From contig URLI01000024.1 of assembly GCA_900548585.1 (NCBI GenBank), positions 1-33,173 of the forward strand: a stretch of 33,173 bases of DNA, written 5' to 3'. This document shows, one piece after another, positions 8,220-16,476 of this stretch. This stretch comes from an uncultured Prevotella sp. (GTDB taxonomy: Bacteria; Bacteroidota; Bacteroidia; Bacteroidales; Bacteroidaceae). Positions within the stretch are counted from its first letter, which is position 1. Each line of letters opens with the position of its first letter. The notes under the pieces are model-generated. The model saw nothing but the letters and a program-made list of their open reading frames with translations. It was not told where the DNA came from and did no database searches. Both the position numbers and the translations under genes were made by a program.

Positions 8220-10331
8220 TTATTTCTTTTTGTCGCCCTTTGCCCCGGCCTTCTTTATGCCGTTCCGGCGCAGGAGGGCATCAATGGTTGGCTCTCCCCC
8301 ACGGAAACGCTTGTAGAGAACCATCGGGTGTTCCGTGCCGCCGCGCGACAGGATGTTGTCACGGAAACTCTGCGCCGTCTGCCTGTCGAATATCCCGTTC
8401 TTCCTGAACACGCTGAAAGCATCGGCATCCAGCACCTCCGCCCACTTGTAACTGTAATACCCGGCGGCATACCCGCCTGCCATGATGTGCGAGAACTGCA
8501 CCGTCATGCAGGTGTTCAGATCATGCCGTTTCTTCGCGACAATGGCCTTTGCCCACGCCTTGCGCTCAAACGTCTGTATATCTTCGTCGAACTCGTCACT
8601 CCTGGTGTAGTATGCCATGTCGAGCAGCCCGAGGCTCACCTGCCTCATGCAGGCCATCGCAGCCATGAAATTCCTGCTCCGCACGATGCGGTCTATCAGC
8701 TCTCCGGGTATCGCCTCGCCCGTCTTGTAGTGGAATGCGAAGGTGCTCAGGAACTCCTTCTCCACAGAGAAATTCTCCATAAACTGCGACGGTAGTTCCA
8801 CGAAATCCCACAGCACGTTGGTTCCCGACAGGCTCTCGAACCGGCTGTTGGCGAACATCCCGTGCAGCGAGTGTCCGAACTCGTGCAGGAATGTCTCCAC
8901 CTCCGATAGCGTAAGCAGCGCCGGCTTCTCATCGGTAGGCTTGGTGAGGTTCATCACCACGCTGACGTGTGGCCGTATGTTCTCACCCTTACGGTCGATG
9001 AACTGCCCCTGGTACTCCGTCATCCATGCCCCGCCCTGTTTGCCCTTGCGCGGATGGAAATCGGCGTAGAACACAGCAAGGAACGAGCCGTCACGGTCGG
9101 ACACCTCGTAAGCCTTCACGTCGGGGTGATACACCGGTATATCCTTGTTTTCCTTGAATGTTATCCCATACAGCCTGTTGGCAAGCCCGAACACTCCGTC
9201 GATGACGCGCTTCAGTTCGAAATACGGCCTCAGCATCTCGCTGTCGAGGTTGTATTTCCTCATCTGCAACTTGTGAGAGTAGAACGCATTGTCCCAAGGC
9301 ATCATCTCGAAGTCCTTCCCCCCGGTGCGCCTTGCAAGTTTTTCCAGTTCGTCAAGTTCCTTCTCTGCGGCAGGCCTGTAAGCATCGATGAGTTGGTTCA
9401 GCAGCCGGTACACGTTGCGCGTGCTGCCTGCCATTCGGCGTTTCAGCACATAGTCGGCGTATGTCTTGTAGCCAAGCAGCTGCGCCACCTCGCGGCGCAG
9501 GTTCACGAGACGTTTGCAAATCCCGGTGTTGTTCTCATTGTTGTCGTGTATGCAGACGGAGTTGCGCGCCATGTATAGTTTCTCGCGCAGGTCGCGCCGT
9601 GCGCTGTATGTCATAAACGGGCCGTAGCTCGGATAGTCGAGCGTCACCACCCATCCCTCCATTCCGCGTTCCCTGGCAGCCATCGCCGCAGCCTCGCGTG
9701 CCGTGTTGGGCAGCCCGTCGAGGTCTTTCTCGTCGGTGAGGTGCAGTATGAAGGCCTTGTTTTCCTTCAGCAGGTTCTGCGAGAATTGCAGCGAGAGCAT
9801 CGAGGCCTCCTCCGTCAGCCGCCGCAGCCGTTCCTTCCCGGCCTCATCGAGCAATGCCCCAGAGCGCACGAAGCCCTGGTAGGTGTTCTCCAGCAGTTGT
9901 TTCTCCTCAACGGAAAGCCTGCGGTGGTGCCTATGCACATACCTCACTCTCTCGAAGAGTTTCCCGTTGAGCATCATGTCGTTGGCATGTTTCGTCAGCA
10001 TCGGCTGCACTTTCTGCGCCAGCGCGTCCATATCGTCGTTGGTCTCGGCGCTGAGCAGGTTGAAGAACACCGTGCTCACCTTGCCGAGCAGGCCATAGTA
10101 ATCGTCATCGTCTTCCTTGGTGATCAGGGTGTTGTCGAACGTCGGCCTTTCGGGGTTGTTTATTATCCTGTCGATTTGCTCGTCTTCCCGCCTGATGCCC
10201 TCGGCGAATGCCTCCTCATAGTCCTCAAGCCTTATCTCGTTGAACGGCACAGTCTCGTGCGGCGTGTTATATTTCAGCAAGAAAGGGTTCACGCGATCCC
10301 CGCACTCCTTGCTCACGTTGTCCGTAGTCAT
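8220..10331 (-). CDS. M3 family metallopeptidase (peptidyl-dipeptidase Dcp-like)
   Basis: 703 residues from the chosen start. A zinc peptidase that trims dipeptides or degrades oligopeptides. The catalytic HEFGH motif is at about 483-487 (FLHEFGHSLHGMFA), followed by the downstream Glu-containing helix (FVELPSQFMENF). The helical upper domain and the C-terminal motifs (GGYAAGYYSYKWAEVLDAD, FRDNILSRGG) agree with Dcp rather than oligoendopeptidase F. A longer reading from 10364 is possible, but the -7 element at 10369-10376 would leave it without a leader; the ATG at 10331 gives about 30 nt. No signal peptide is seen, so probably cytoplasmic. First gene of its operon. Confidence 0.95.
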   Translation of the reverse strand: MTTDNVSKECGDRVNPFLLKYNTPHETVPFNEIRLEDYEEAFAEGIRREDEQIDRIINNPERPTFDNTLITKEDDDDYYGLLGKVSTVFFNLLSAETNDDMDALAQKVQPMLTKHANDMMLNGKLFERVRYVHRHHRRLSVEEKQLLENTYQGFVRSGALLDEAGKERLRRLTEEASMLSLQFSQNLLKENKAFILHLTDEKDLDGLPNTAREAAAMAARERGMEGWVVTLDYPSYGPFMTYSARRDLREKLYMARNSVCIHDNNENNTGICKRLVNLRREVAQLLGYKTYADYVLKRRMAGSTRNVYRLLNQLIDAYRPAAEKELDELEKLARRTGGKDFEMMPWDNAFYSHKLQMRKYNLDSEMLRPYFELKRVIDGVFGLANRLYGITFKENKDIPVYHPDVKAYEVSDRDGSFLAVFYADFHPRKGKQGGAWMTEYQGQFIDRKGENIRPHVSVVMNLTKPTDEKPALLTLSEVETFLHEFGHSLHGMFANSRFESLSGTNVLWDFVELPSQFMENFSVEKEFLSTFAFHYKTGEAIPGELIDRIVRSRNFMAAMACMRQVSLGLLDMAYYTRSDEFDEDIQTFERKAWAKAIVAKKRHDLNTCMTVQFSHIMAGGYAAGYYSYKWAEVLDADAFSVFRKNGIFDRQTAQSFRDNILSRGGTEHPMVLYKRFRGGEPTIDALLRRNGIKKAGAKGDKKK

Positions 10332-10368
10332 GCGAATATTCTTTCTCTCATAAATTTTCTTCAACGTG

Positions 10369-10376
10369 CAAAGATA
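10369..10376 (-). promoter_or_regulatory. -7 element for the M3 peptidase operon
   Basis: Minus-strand TATCTTTG matches TAnnTTTG exactly. Its position favours the internal ATG at 10331. The -33 side is weak (GTGC). Confidence 0.55.
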
Positions 10377-10425
10377 ATAAAATAATTCCGTTTGGCACTT
10401 AACGCCTGAAAATTTAACTAATATT

Positions 10426-11097
10426 TCACTCCTTCAGCCGCTCAAGCGCAGGAATGTCCATCGTCGCGCGGCTGTGCGTGAGCACGCCGTCCTCCTCAAG
10501 GGCGGCGAGTGTGCGCGAAACGTTGATCCTGCTCTCGCCGATCATCGCGGCGAGCGTGTCCATCTTTATCTTGACGGTTTTGTGTCCCGCCGGTGTCTGG
10601 CACCGGCTCTCCACGAAGGCGAATATCTTCCCGCGTATGTCCTCCGGGGTTTTCCGCCATTGCAAGTGCGACTGCCTCTGGGCATTCGTGCAAAGAATGT
10701 TGAGCATGTTGATCCTGAAGATGCCGAAATCCGCCATAAGCCTGGCCACCCCGCTCTTCCCGATGCACACCATGCCGCAATCCGTCGCCGCCCTGAATGT
10801 CTTGGTGTAACGCTGTTCCATACCGAAGAGGCGTTCTGGCTGTATCATTGAAGGCGCCTTTATCGTCTCGAAAACAGTGTAACTGCCATCGTCCGCACTC
10901 ATCACCGACTCCATCTCGCCCTGCATCAGGAAACACAGGTTTGTGCATGTGTCCCCCTCGCCGATCACCACCCTGTTCTTTCCATATTTCGCGAAGCCAA
11001 GCCGTGTGTGCGCCACGACGTTTTCTATGTCGCTGCGGCTCATTCCCTGAAACAGGGGGAGCATTAGTAGTTGGTCACGCAGGCGCAGCATGCCCAT
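10426..11097 (-). CDS. Crp/Fnr family transcriptional regulator
   Basis: 223 residues. The N-terminal cyclic-nucleotide-binding-type beta barrel spans about 15-125 (FQGMSRSDIENVV, then GDTCTNLCFLMQGEMESVM) and is followed by the dimer helix. The C-terminal winged helix-turn-helix is about 165-215, with recognition segment GESRINVSRTLAALEEDGVL. No four-Cys Fnr cluster is present, so oxygen sensing through a 4Fe-4S cluster is unlikely. The gene starts 4 bp after the apbE stop, so the two are probably translated from one message; its targets cannot be seen. Confidence 0.9.
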   Translation of the reverse strand: MGMLRLRDQLLMLPLFQGMSRSDIENVVAHTRLGFAKYGKNRVVIGEGDTCTNLCFLMQGEMESVMSADDGSYTVFETIKAPSMIQPERLFGMEQRYTKTFRAATDCGMVCIGKSGVARLMADFGIFRINMLNILCTNAQRQSHLQWRKTPEDIRGKIFAFVESRCQTPAGHKTVKIKMDTLAAMIGESRINVSRTLAALEEDGVLTHSRATMDIPALERLKE

Positions 11098-11101
11098 ACC
11101 G

Positions 11102-12127
11102 TCATTTTTCTATCTTCCCCTCAAGTGACGGGGAGAACCACACCTTGTTCTTTCCGTCCCTGCCGGAATATATCAGATAGGCCATCAGTTCGGGATGATT
11201 CTCAAGCACGCGCTTCGTCCCGTCCACGCCGAGAACCATGAAAGCCGTGGCGTATGCGTCGGCGGTGGCGCAGTCCTTTGCGATTACCGTTGCAGAGAGT
11301 ATGCTGTGCTGCACCGGGCGTCCGGTCTTGGGGTCTATCGTGTGCGCGTATTTCCTGCCGTTCTTGTAGTAGAACTTGCGGTAGTTACCGCTCGTCGCCA
11401 TCGCCTTGTCTGTGATGTTGAGCACGGTCTGCAGTTCCCCGTCACCGCCCAGAGGGTCGTCAACAGGCTTCGTTACGCCAATTTTCCATGGCAGCCTTTT
11501 CTCGCTGTTGCCGCTCGTCACAATCTCCCCCCCAATCTCTATCATGAAGTTCTTGATGTCCTTGCCGCGCAGCAGACGCGCCACCACGTCACATCCGTAG
11601 CCCTTCGCTATCGCACTGAAGTCGAGCATCGTGCGCCGGTCCTTTTTCCTCGGGAAGCATTTTTTGCCGTCATTCACCACGCTGAACTTGTCGTTGCCGA
11701 CGAATGCCCTCAAACTGTCCACCTGGCGCTTGTCCGGCATCTGCTTTGTCTTGAAGCCGAAGCCCCACGCATTGACAAGCGGTGCCACCGTTATGTCGAA
11801 TGCCCCGCCGCTCTCCTTGTTCACCGTCTGTGAAAGCTCATACACCTCCATGAACATCCCGCTCAGTTCGGGTTTCTCGCCACGGTTGATTTTCGACACC
11901 GTTGAGCTTGGGTTATACATCGAGAACTCGTCGTCGACAGTCTTCAGCGCGGCCTCGATCTCGCTCTTCAGGTCGTTGTCAGACTGGTATGTCACGTTGT
12001 AGAACGTGCCGAACACCTCGCCCGAGTCGTGCTGGTAAGGCATTGTCTGCTGTTGCTTGATTATCAGCACCGTGCCGACAACAAGCACTACGAGGAAAAG
12101 GATTTGAAAAAAGCGTTTCGTCTTCAT
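11102..12127 (-). CDS. apbE: FAD:protein FMN transferase (ApbE)
   Basis: 341 residues. Attaches FMN covalently to Thr/Ser of target flavoproteins such as NqrB/NqrC and RnfD/RnfG, in the periplasm. An N-terminal uncleaved-type hydrophobic segment (FFQILFLVVLVVGTVLII) anchors it; there is no lipobox Cys, unlike many ApbE lipoproteins. Family motifs: FGTFYNVTYQS, MYNPSSTVSKIN, AFDITVAPLVNAWGFG, DFSAIAKGYGCD, NFMIEIGGEI and HTIDPKTGRPVQ. Its ATG overlaps the stop of the DUF6048 gene by 4 bp. Confidence 0.95.
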   Translation of the reverse strand: MKTKRFFQILFLVVLVVGTVLIIKQQQTMPYQHDSGEVFGTFYNVTYQSDNDLKSEIEAALKTVDDEFSMYNPSSTVSKINRGEKPELSGMFMEVYELSQTVNKESGGAFDITVAPLVNAWGFGFKTKQMPDKRQVDSLRAFVGNDKFSVVNDGKKCFPRKKDRRTMLDFSAIAKGYGCDVVARLLRGKDIKNFMIEIGGEIVTSGNSEKRLPWKIGVTKPVDDPLGGDGELQTVLNITDKAMATSGNYRKFYYKNGRKYAHTIDPKTGRPVQHSILSATVIAKDCATADAYATAFMVLGVDGTKRVLENHPELMAYLIYSGRDGKNKVWFSPSLEGKIEK

Positions 12128-12807
12128 ATTTCCAATATTAAGTTGAATGTGCCGCCGAGGCGCGAGCTGCCGTTTTTACCATAGCCCGGCACATACCACG
12201 AGTTGCCAAGTTCGCCGTTGTCAAAACTGATGCGCTGTCGGTAACGCACGCTCCATCCCAAGTGCAGCGGGCCCCATATCTTGGCCTCAACGCCGAACAC
12301 CGCCTCCGCCCAGTGGTAGTGGCACTTGATGTCAGTGCCGCCATATTCCGCCGTGCCGCCCCACACGGGGTCTGTCAGCGCGGGGTGCTCCAAGTCATAC
12401 TTCCACGCCGTGTAGGCATAGCGCACGCCACAGTACAGGCGGTAGATGTCGTTCTTGTTCCTCAGTATGTTGAAGTCGATGCCCACCCTGCCGTATGGCG
12501 CGCCGGTCTTGTATCTCGTGCCGGTTACGTCGTCGGTGTGGTCGGCCCTGCCGAAACCTATTTCGACGACGGGGAAATACCTGCCGCGCAGATTGACCCG
12601 CGCCGCGCCCTCATACTGTCCGTAGTCGGCAAATGCCGCCATGCCTGCACCCAGCAGGTCGGCGGATACGGCAGTGCCACGGTAGAACGGCAGCGTGTCC
12701 GGCACCTCTGCCACTTTCCTGCGCTGCGCGGAAGCATTCTGCGACACTAAAAGCAGGCTAATTGCCAGACATGAAATAAATGCGTATATGCTCTTTCGCT
12801 GCATCAT
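12124..12807 (-). CDS. DUF6048-like outer-membrane beta protein
   Basis: 227 residues. Signal peptide (MMQRKSIYAFISCLAISLLL, cleavage near ASAQ), then a series of amphipathic beta strands alternating aromatic and small residues (RGRYFPVVEIGFGRADH, YGRVGIDFNILR, GPLHLGWSVRYRQRI) ending in a C-terminal strand FNLILEI. This is the pattern of a small outer-membrane beta barrel, and it matches what I know of DUF6048, which usually follows DUF6452 as here. The gene overlaps the 3' end of the DUF6452 gene by 50 bp, and the good signal peptide supports this start. Function unknown. Confidence 0.78.
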   Translation of the reverse strand: MMQRKSIYAFISCLAISLLLVSQNASAQRRKVAEVPDTLPFYRGTAVSADLLGAGMAAFADYGQYEGAARVNLRGRYFPVVEIGFGRADHTDDVTGTRYKTGAPYGRVGIDFNILRNKNDIYRLYCGVRYAYTAWKYDLEHPALTDPVWGGTAEYGGTDIKCHYHWAEAVFGVEAKIWGPLHLGWSVRYRQRISFDNGELGNSWYVPGYGKNGSSRLGGTFNLILEI

Positions 12808-13243
12808 AGTTCACCTCACTATCGTTTATACTGACAGATTCTATCTTGTTGTGCGTCGCCGTCACATCCTTTATCGTGTGGAAGAACGACGGGCCGCAGT
12901 CCGTGGATTCGAAATGCGGTACGTTCGTCTTGCTCACCGCTATGGTGTCGCACACTATGCCGCCCAGCGAGTCGCGCATCTCAAGCACGAAGCGGTCGGT
13001 ATCGCCGGCATAGCTCACCGGCAGGCTGAACGCCTTTTTCCCTACACTGCGGTTCAGAAGTATTGTGTCGCTGCCGTCGACGCGCCTCGTGATCACCGTA
13101 AGCGTGTCTTCCAGAGCGAACGGTTTGCCATCGGCGCCATACAGGCCGTAATTGGCATAAACGGCATTGTTCAGCGGACAGTCTATCGTGGTGCAGGCCA
13201 CGAGCATGGCGGCTGCGGCTATTACAACTGACAGTTTTTTCAT
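12758..13243 (-). CDS. DUF6452-like lipoprotein
   Basis: 161 residues. Lipoprotein signal with lipobox Cys near residue 17 (AAAMLVACTT), followed by the C-P segment CPLNNAVYANYGLYGA that I associate with DUF6452. The mature part looks like a small beta-sandwich (DTLTVITRRVDGSDTILLN, RFVLEMRDSLGGIVCDTI) with several Cys. It is the first gene of the run leading to DUF6048, apbE and the Crp/Fnr regulator, suggesting an envelope unit co-regulated with flavinylation. The functional link is inference. Confidence 0.75.
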   Translation of the reverse strand: MKKLSVVIAAAAMLVACTTIDCPLNNAVYANYGLYGADGKPFALEDTLTVITRRVDGSDTILLNRSVGKKAFSLPVSYAGDTDRFVLEMRDSLGGIVCDTIAVSKTNVPHFESTDCGPSFFHTIKDVTATHNKIESVSINDSEVNYDAAKEHIRIYFMSGN

Positions 13244-13282
13244 TTACAAATACACTACTTTACACTTTTACCCACTAACCGT

Positions 13283-13297
13283 CGCGGGACTCCCGCG
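13283..13297 (-). terminator. Short GC hairpin after the glycosyltransferase gene
   Basis: Perfect CGCGGG / CCCGCG stem with a 3-base loop, directly after the minus-strand stop codon of the GT2 gene (13298-13300). There is no good T-tract, so it may be a weak terminator or an mRNA 3' end. Confidence 0.45.
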
Positions 13298-14248
13298 TCA
13301 TATTTTCTCCGCCACCTGATACTCATTCCGTCCCTGCGACGACCGGCTTATCAGGTCGCCGATGAAGCCGGTGAGGAACAACTGCGTACCGATCATCATC
13401 ATCGTCAGCGAGATGTAGAAGAACGGCGAGTCGGTGACGAGCCTCTGTCTGACACCATTGGCAAGACACCACAGTTTGTCGGCACCGATATATGCCGCAG
13501 ACAGGAATCCAACGATGAACACCAGCGTGCCGAGGAAGCCGAACACATGCATGGGCTTGCGCCCGAAACTGCTGAGGAACCATAGTGTTATGAGGTCGAG
13601 ATAGCCATTGAAGAAGCGGTTCAGCCCGAACTTCGTCGCGCCGTACTTGCGTGCCTGGTGGCGCACCACCTTCTCGCCAATCTTGTTGAAGCCCGCGTTC
13701 TTGGCGAGGTAAGGGATGTAGCGGTGCATCTCCCCGTAAACCTCGATGTTCTTAACCACCTCGCGGCGGTACGCCTTCAGCCCGCAGTTGAAGTCGTGCA
13801 GGTTCTTTATACCGCTTATCTTCCGTGCCGTGGCATTGAACAGTTTCGTGGGAATTGTTTTCGACAGTGGGTCGTATCGCTTCTGCTTGTAGCCCGAGAC
13901 GAGGTCGTAGCCTTCCTCGGTGATCATGCGGTATAGTTCCGGGATCTCGTCAGGCGAGTCCTGCAGGTCTGCGTCCATTGTTATCACCACGTCGCCGGAT
14001 GCCTCCTCGAAGCCGCAGTACAACGCCGGGCTCTTGCCGTAGTTGCGGCGGAACCTTATGCCCCTCACCTCCGGGTGCTTGGACTTCAGGTCGCATATCA
14101 CTTCCCACGAACGGTCACGCGATCCGTCGTTCACGAAAATCACCTCGTAGGAGAAGTTGTTCACGCGCATCACGCGCTCTATCCACGCGAACAGTTCGGG
14201 CAGCGACTCCTCCTCATTATATAAAGGTATTACAACAGAAATATCCAT
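13298..14248 (-). CDS. GT2 family glycosyltransferase (DPM1/GtrB-like)
   Basis: 316 residues from MDISVVIPLYNEEES. Transfers a sugar to a polyprenyl phosphate or similar acceptor at the cytoplasmic face. The GT-A fold motifs are visible: VVIPLYNEEESLPELF, the DGSRDRSW segment (about 41-48) and the metal-binding DAD at 92-94 (MDADLQDSPDEIP). Two C-terminal transmembrane helices (about 232-254 and 274-296) fit the GtrB/CsbB/DPM1 class. The long upstream reading (from 14377) runs into the DUF4199 gene, and the ATG at 14248 gives the canonical family N-terminus. It follows DUF4199 by 25 bp. Confidence 0.93.
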   Translation of the reverse strand: MDISVVIPLYNEEESLPELFAWIERVMRVNNFSYEVIFVNDGSRDRSWEVICDLKSKHPEVRGIRFRRNYGKSPALYCGFEEASGDVVITMDADLQDSPDEIPELYRMITEEGYDLVSGYKQKRYDPLSKTIPTKLFNATARKISGIKNLHDFNCGLKAYRREVVKNIEVYGEMHRYIPYLAKNAGFNKIGEKVVRHQARKYGATKFGLNRFFNGYLDLITLWFLSSFGRKPMHVFGFLGTLVFIVGFLSAAYIGADKLWCLANGVRQRLVTDSPFFYISLTMMMIGTQLFLTGFIGDLISRSSQGRNEYQVAEKI

Positions 14249-14273
14249 GTCTTGTTTTTCTAAGATTTCTATT

Positions 14274-14849
14274 TCAACGCGGAGACCCGCCGCCTTCGCC
14301 GCCACGGATGCCGTGTCCGCCGCTCTTCTTTGCGAAAAGTGCCAGCGGCAGGCTGAGCAGCGCGCTGAGCAGCACATTACCGGCGAGGAACTGTATCACC
14401 ACCTCCACAGGACGCATCTCTGATATTACTTCTATCGTTGAATCTATGTCCTGTGCCGTCAGGCCGTAGCTCCCAACCGTGGCAGCCATCTCCGGCGAGC
14501 GCAGCAAAGCTCCGTAACGCTCGATGAAGTATCCGTGATCCATGAACTGGAAATACACCAACTGTATGCCGGCGAACATCAGCGTAGCGCAGATGAGCAT
14601 CATTATCGCGTATCCGAGCGCTTGGCGGAATCCCATGCTGTCGCCCAACTCCCTTCTGCGGAACGTCCTCATGCGCGACAAGGCATAGAACGGTGATGCC
14701 ATGGCAATGATCATCGAGGCAAAGGACCACAACGTATCGCTGAAACCGGCTATCATGCATGCGAAACTGGCCGCCCACACCACGCCGACACGCGCTCCGT
14801 CTGTGAGCGAGCAGGATTTCATCCGGGAATACTCTTCTGGGGTTATCAT
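14274..14849 (-). CDS. DUF4199 family membrane protein
   Basis: 191 residues with four hydrophobic segments (WAASFACMIAGF, FASMIIAMASPFYAL, LGYAIMMLICATLMFAGIQLVYFQF, and a C-terminal VIQFLAGNVLLSALLSLPLALF), as expected for DUF4199. The central FRRRELGDSMGFRQALGYA and the loop YFIERYGALL are family-like. In Bacteroidetes it regularly precedes a GT2 gene, as here, and may partner the enzyme in the membrane. The C-terminus is Gly-rich. The start at 14849 lies just downstream of a very good promoter. Confidence 0.85.
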   Translation of the reverse strand: MITPEEYSRMKSCSLTDGARVGVVWAASFACMIAGFSDTLWSFASMIIAMASPFYALSRMRTFRRRELGDSMGFRQALGYAIMMLICATLMFAGIQLVYFQFMDHGYFIERYGALLRSPEMAATVGSYGLTAQDIDSTIEVISEMRPVEVVIQFLAGNVLLSALLSLPLALFAKKSGGHGIRGGEGGGSPR

Positions 14850-14873
14850 TATTAATATGTGTGTTTCCGTCGG

Positions 14874-14905
14874 CAAAATTACGCATTTATTGATAAAACT
14901 CCAAA
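14874..14905 (-). promoter_or_regulatory. Promoter for DUF4199-GT2
   Basis: Minus strand: -33 TTTG (14902-14905), exact 20-bp spacer, -7 TAATTTTG (14874-14881). Both elements match the Bacteroidetes consensus, and the leader is about 20 nt. Confidence 0.8.
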
Positions 14906-15092
14906 GAAAACGGCAATGTACTGAAATAAAAAAACATAAATGGCAGCCCGATACGCCTGCGAGGAACAAACGATATGCCCGGGCAGCCGACTATACTGTC
15001 AGTTAGGGCCACAATGACCGGTTTGGGGGTTATGACACAATGAAAAGAAGATTTTACAGTGACTGATTTGCGGTTGACTTCATACGGCGAAG

Positions 15093-15180
15093 CAAATACG
15101 GCGTAATTGCTCACCAAATACGGCGTAATTGCACGGCAAATACGGCGAGTTTGCACGGCAAATACGGCGAGTTTACAATA
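15093..15180. repeat. 22-bp tandem array 1 (four units)
   Basis: Four head-to-tail 22-bp units begin at 15093, 15115, 15137 and 15159. Each starts CAAATACGGCG and continues with TAATTG or GAGTTTG, then a variable 4-6 bases. The first 17 bp of a unit are an imperfect dyad (CAA/TTG ends around CGGCG). The array is the main content of the 423-bp gene-free stretch 14850-15272, between DUF4199 and the C11 lipoprotein gene; apart from the promoter at 14874-14905, nothing else is recognised there. A related array lies at 32738-32847. Confidence 0.85.
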
Positions 15181-15272
15181 TGGTCAGCAACGGACGGGAA
15201 GTGCATTTGTGACAAAGTAAGTTTCCATTGAGTATCTATGGATTATGCAACCGCTTTGCAATCAAATGATGC

Positions 15273-16463
15273 CTATTCCCTGTGTGTTGCCTTCCACCAT
15301 GCCGTTTTTGTCTTCGTCGCTGCCGCCTTGTTCGCCGAAGGGTCACTGACGGAAATCCCGGAATAGTCAGTTATTGGGTTCTCCGTGCCGTTGTATGCGG
15401 AATAGAATGCGGCGGTCGCCGCCTTTGCCGGCACAAGTCTTGCGAGCGACTGCGTGAAGCGCGAATACATGGCCTCGTCACCGTCGCACAGCAACCTGAC
15501 ATAGTTATCGAAGTCGAAGAATATGTGCGTGCTCAGTCCGTCGTAGGCCTGCAACCGGTCAAGCATTCCGTCATCAAACGAATGCGAGGCGTTGATGTCG
15601 CGCATCACCGCCGCCATGTTCCCCAACTCGTCGCAGCGTATTGCCGAAATCGTCCCGTAGGGGTATTTATAGCCCTTGTAGAATGTGAGGAACTCGCTGC
15701 ACGCCGCGCTCCAGTCCATCGACACTATTGATTTCCCCATCTTGTCATACGGCATCCCGTATAGCATTATCTCCGTCGGCGAGGCGACGATATAATCCGT
15801 CACGCGCCGCAGCTCGTATGCCGTCTCGACGTTTGCCATGTAGCAATCATCGAAAAGTATATAGTCAAGGTGCACGCCTGCCATGCCCATTGCCAGCGAC
15901 AGGTCGGTGATGTCGGTCTGATACTTCACGTCGCCTGAATGTCCGAAGAAACGTGTCCGTTTCCATTCGTCCTCCTCTGTCGCGCCATTCTTTCTTGCAA
16001 TGGCATGTTTGTTCTGCAATTTCGTTCCCTTTGGAATCCACGCCATGCCGTGACATCCTATTATCATTGCATAGTGCGGCGTTTCCGACAACGCCCTTAT
16101 GTCGCTCATGATGCCGGCAATGCCGCCGGGCGTGGTGTATTCGTTGCCTGCAAACGTGTATTTCCTCAGCGTGTCGCGCTCGCACTTCCCGTTGCGGTAT
16201 GCGATCTCCGTGAGCGACGCCTCCCTCTCGCCTGATGCCATGAACACGAGGAAGCGGCGGCCCTCGGCGCCCTTCATGCCGGCTATGGCGCGCTCCATGC
16301 CATCTATGTTGTTATGGAAAGGAGTGATCATGTCGCTGCCCGACCAGGGGAGGTACATTATTACGGTCTGCACGAACTTCGCCTCGGGTTTCTCCTCCGG
16401 TGTGTCGTCGTGACACGAGGCGAAGGCGATCACGGCCAACAGCAGCAATATGATTTTCCTCAT
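15273..16463 (-). CDS. Clostripain-related (C11) cysteine peptidase lipoprotein
   Basis: 396 residues. Lipoprotein signal MRKIILLLLAVIAFAS with lipobox Cys17. The C11 catalytic dyad is visible: His138 in MIIGCHGMAWIP and Cys207 in LFDDCYMANVETAYEL, with the usual downstream VASPTEIMLYGMPY. C11 enzymes cut after Arg or Lys; in Bacteroidales they are secreted or surface-anchored and often self-process. The ATG at 16463 is chosen over the upstream one at 16502, because the latter overlaps valS and disrupts the signal peptide. It begins 13 bp after the valS stop. Confidence 0.92.
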   Translation of the reverse strand: MRKIILLLLAVIAFASCHDDTPEEKPEAKFVQTVIMYLPWSGSDMITPFHNNIDGMERAIAGMKGAEGRRFLVFMASGEREASLTEIAYRNGKCERDTLRKYTFAGNEYTTPGGIAGIMSDIRALSETPHYAMIIGCHGMAWIPKGTKLQNKHAIARKNGATEEDEWKRTRFFGHSGDVKYQTDITDLSLAMGMAGVHLDYILFDDCYMANVETAYELRRVTDYIVASPTEIMLYGMPYDKMGKSIVSMDWSAACSEFLTFYKGYKYPYGTISAIRCDELGNMAAVMRDINASHSFDDGMLDRLQAYDGLSTHIFFDFDNYVRLLCDGDEAMYSRFTQSLARLVPAKAATAAFYSAYNGTENPITDYSGISVSDPSANKAAATKTKTAWWKATHRE

Positions 16464-16476
16464 AACAACTATGGCA

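Noticed and set aside
10332..10364. Eleven-residue N-terminal extension of the M3 peptidase
   Set aside because: The promoter -7 element sits directly against the upstream ATG, leaving no leader; the next ATG is better placed.
15093..15180. 22-bp arrays considered as CRISPR
   Set aside because: The units abut with only 4-6 variable bases, so there are no spacers of CRISPR length, and no cas genes are present. The same applies to 32738-32847.
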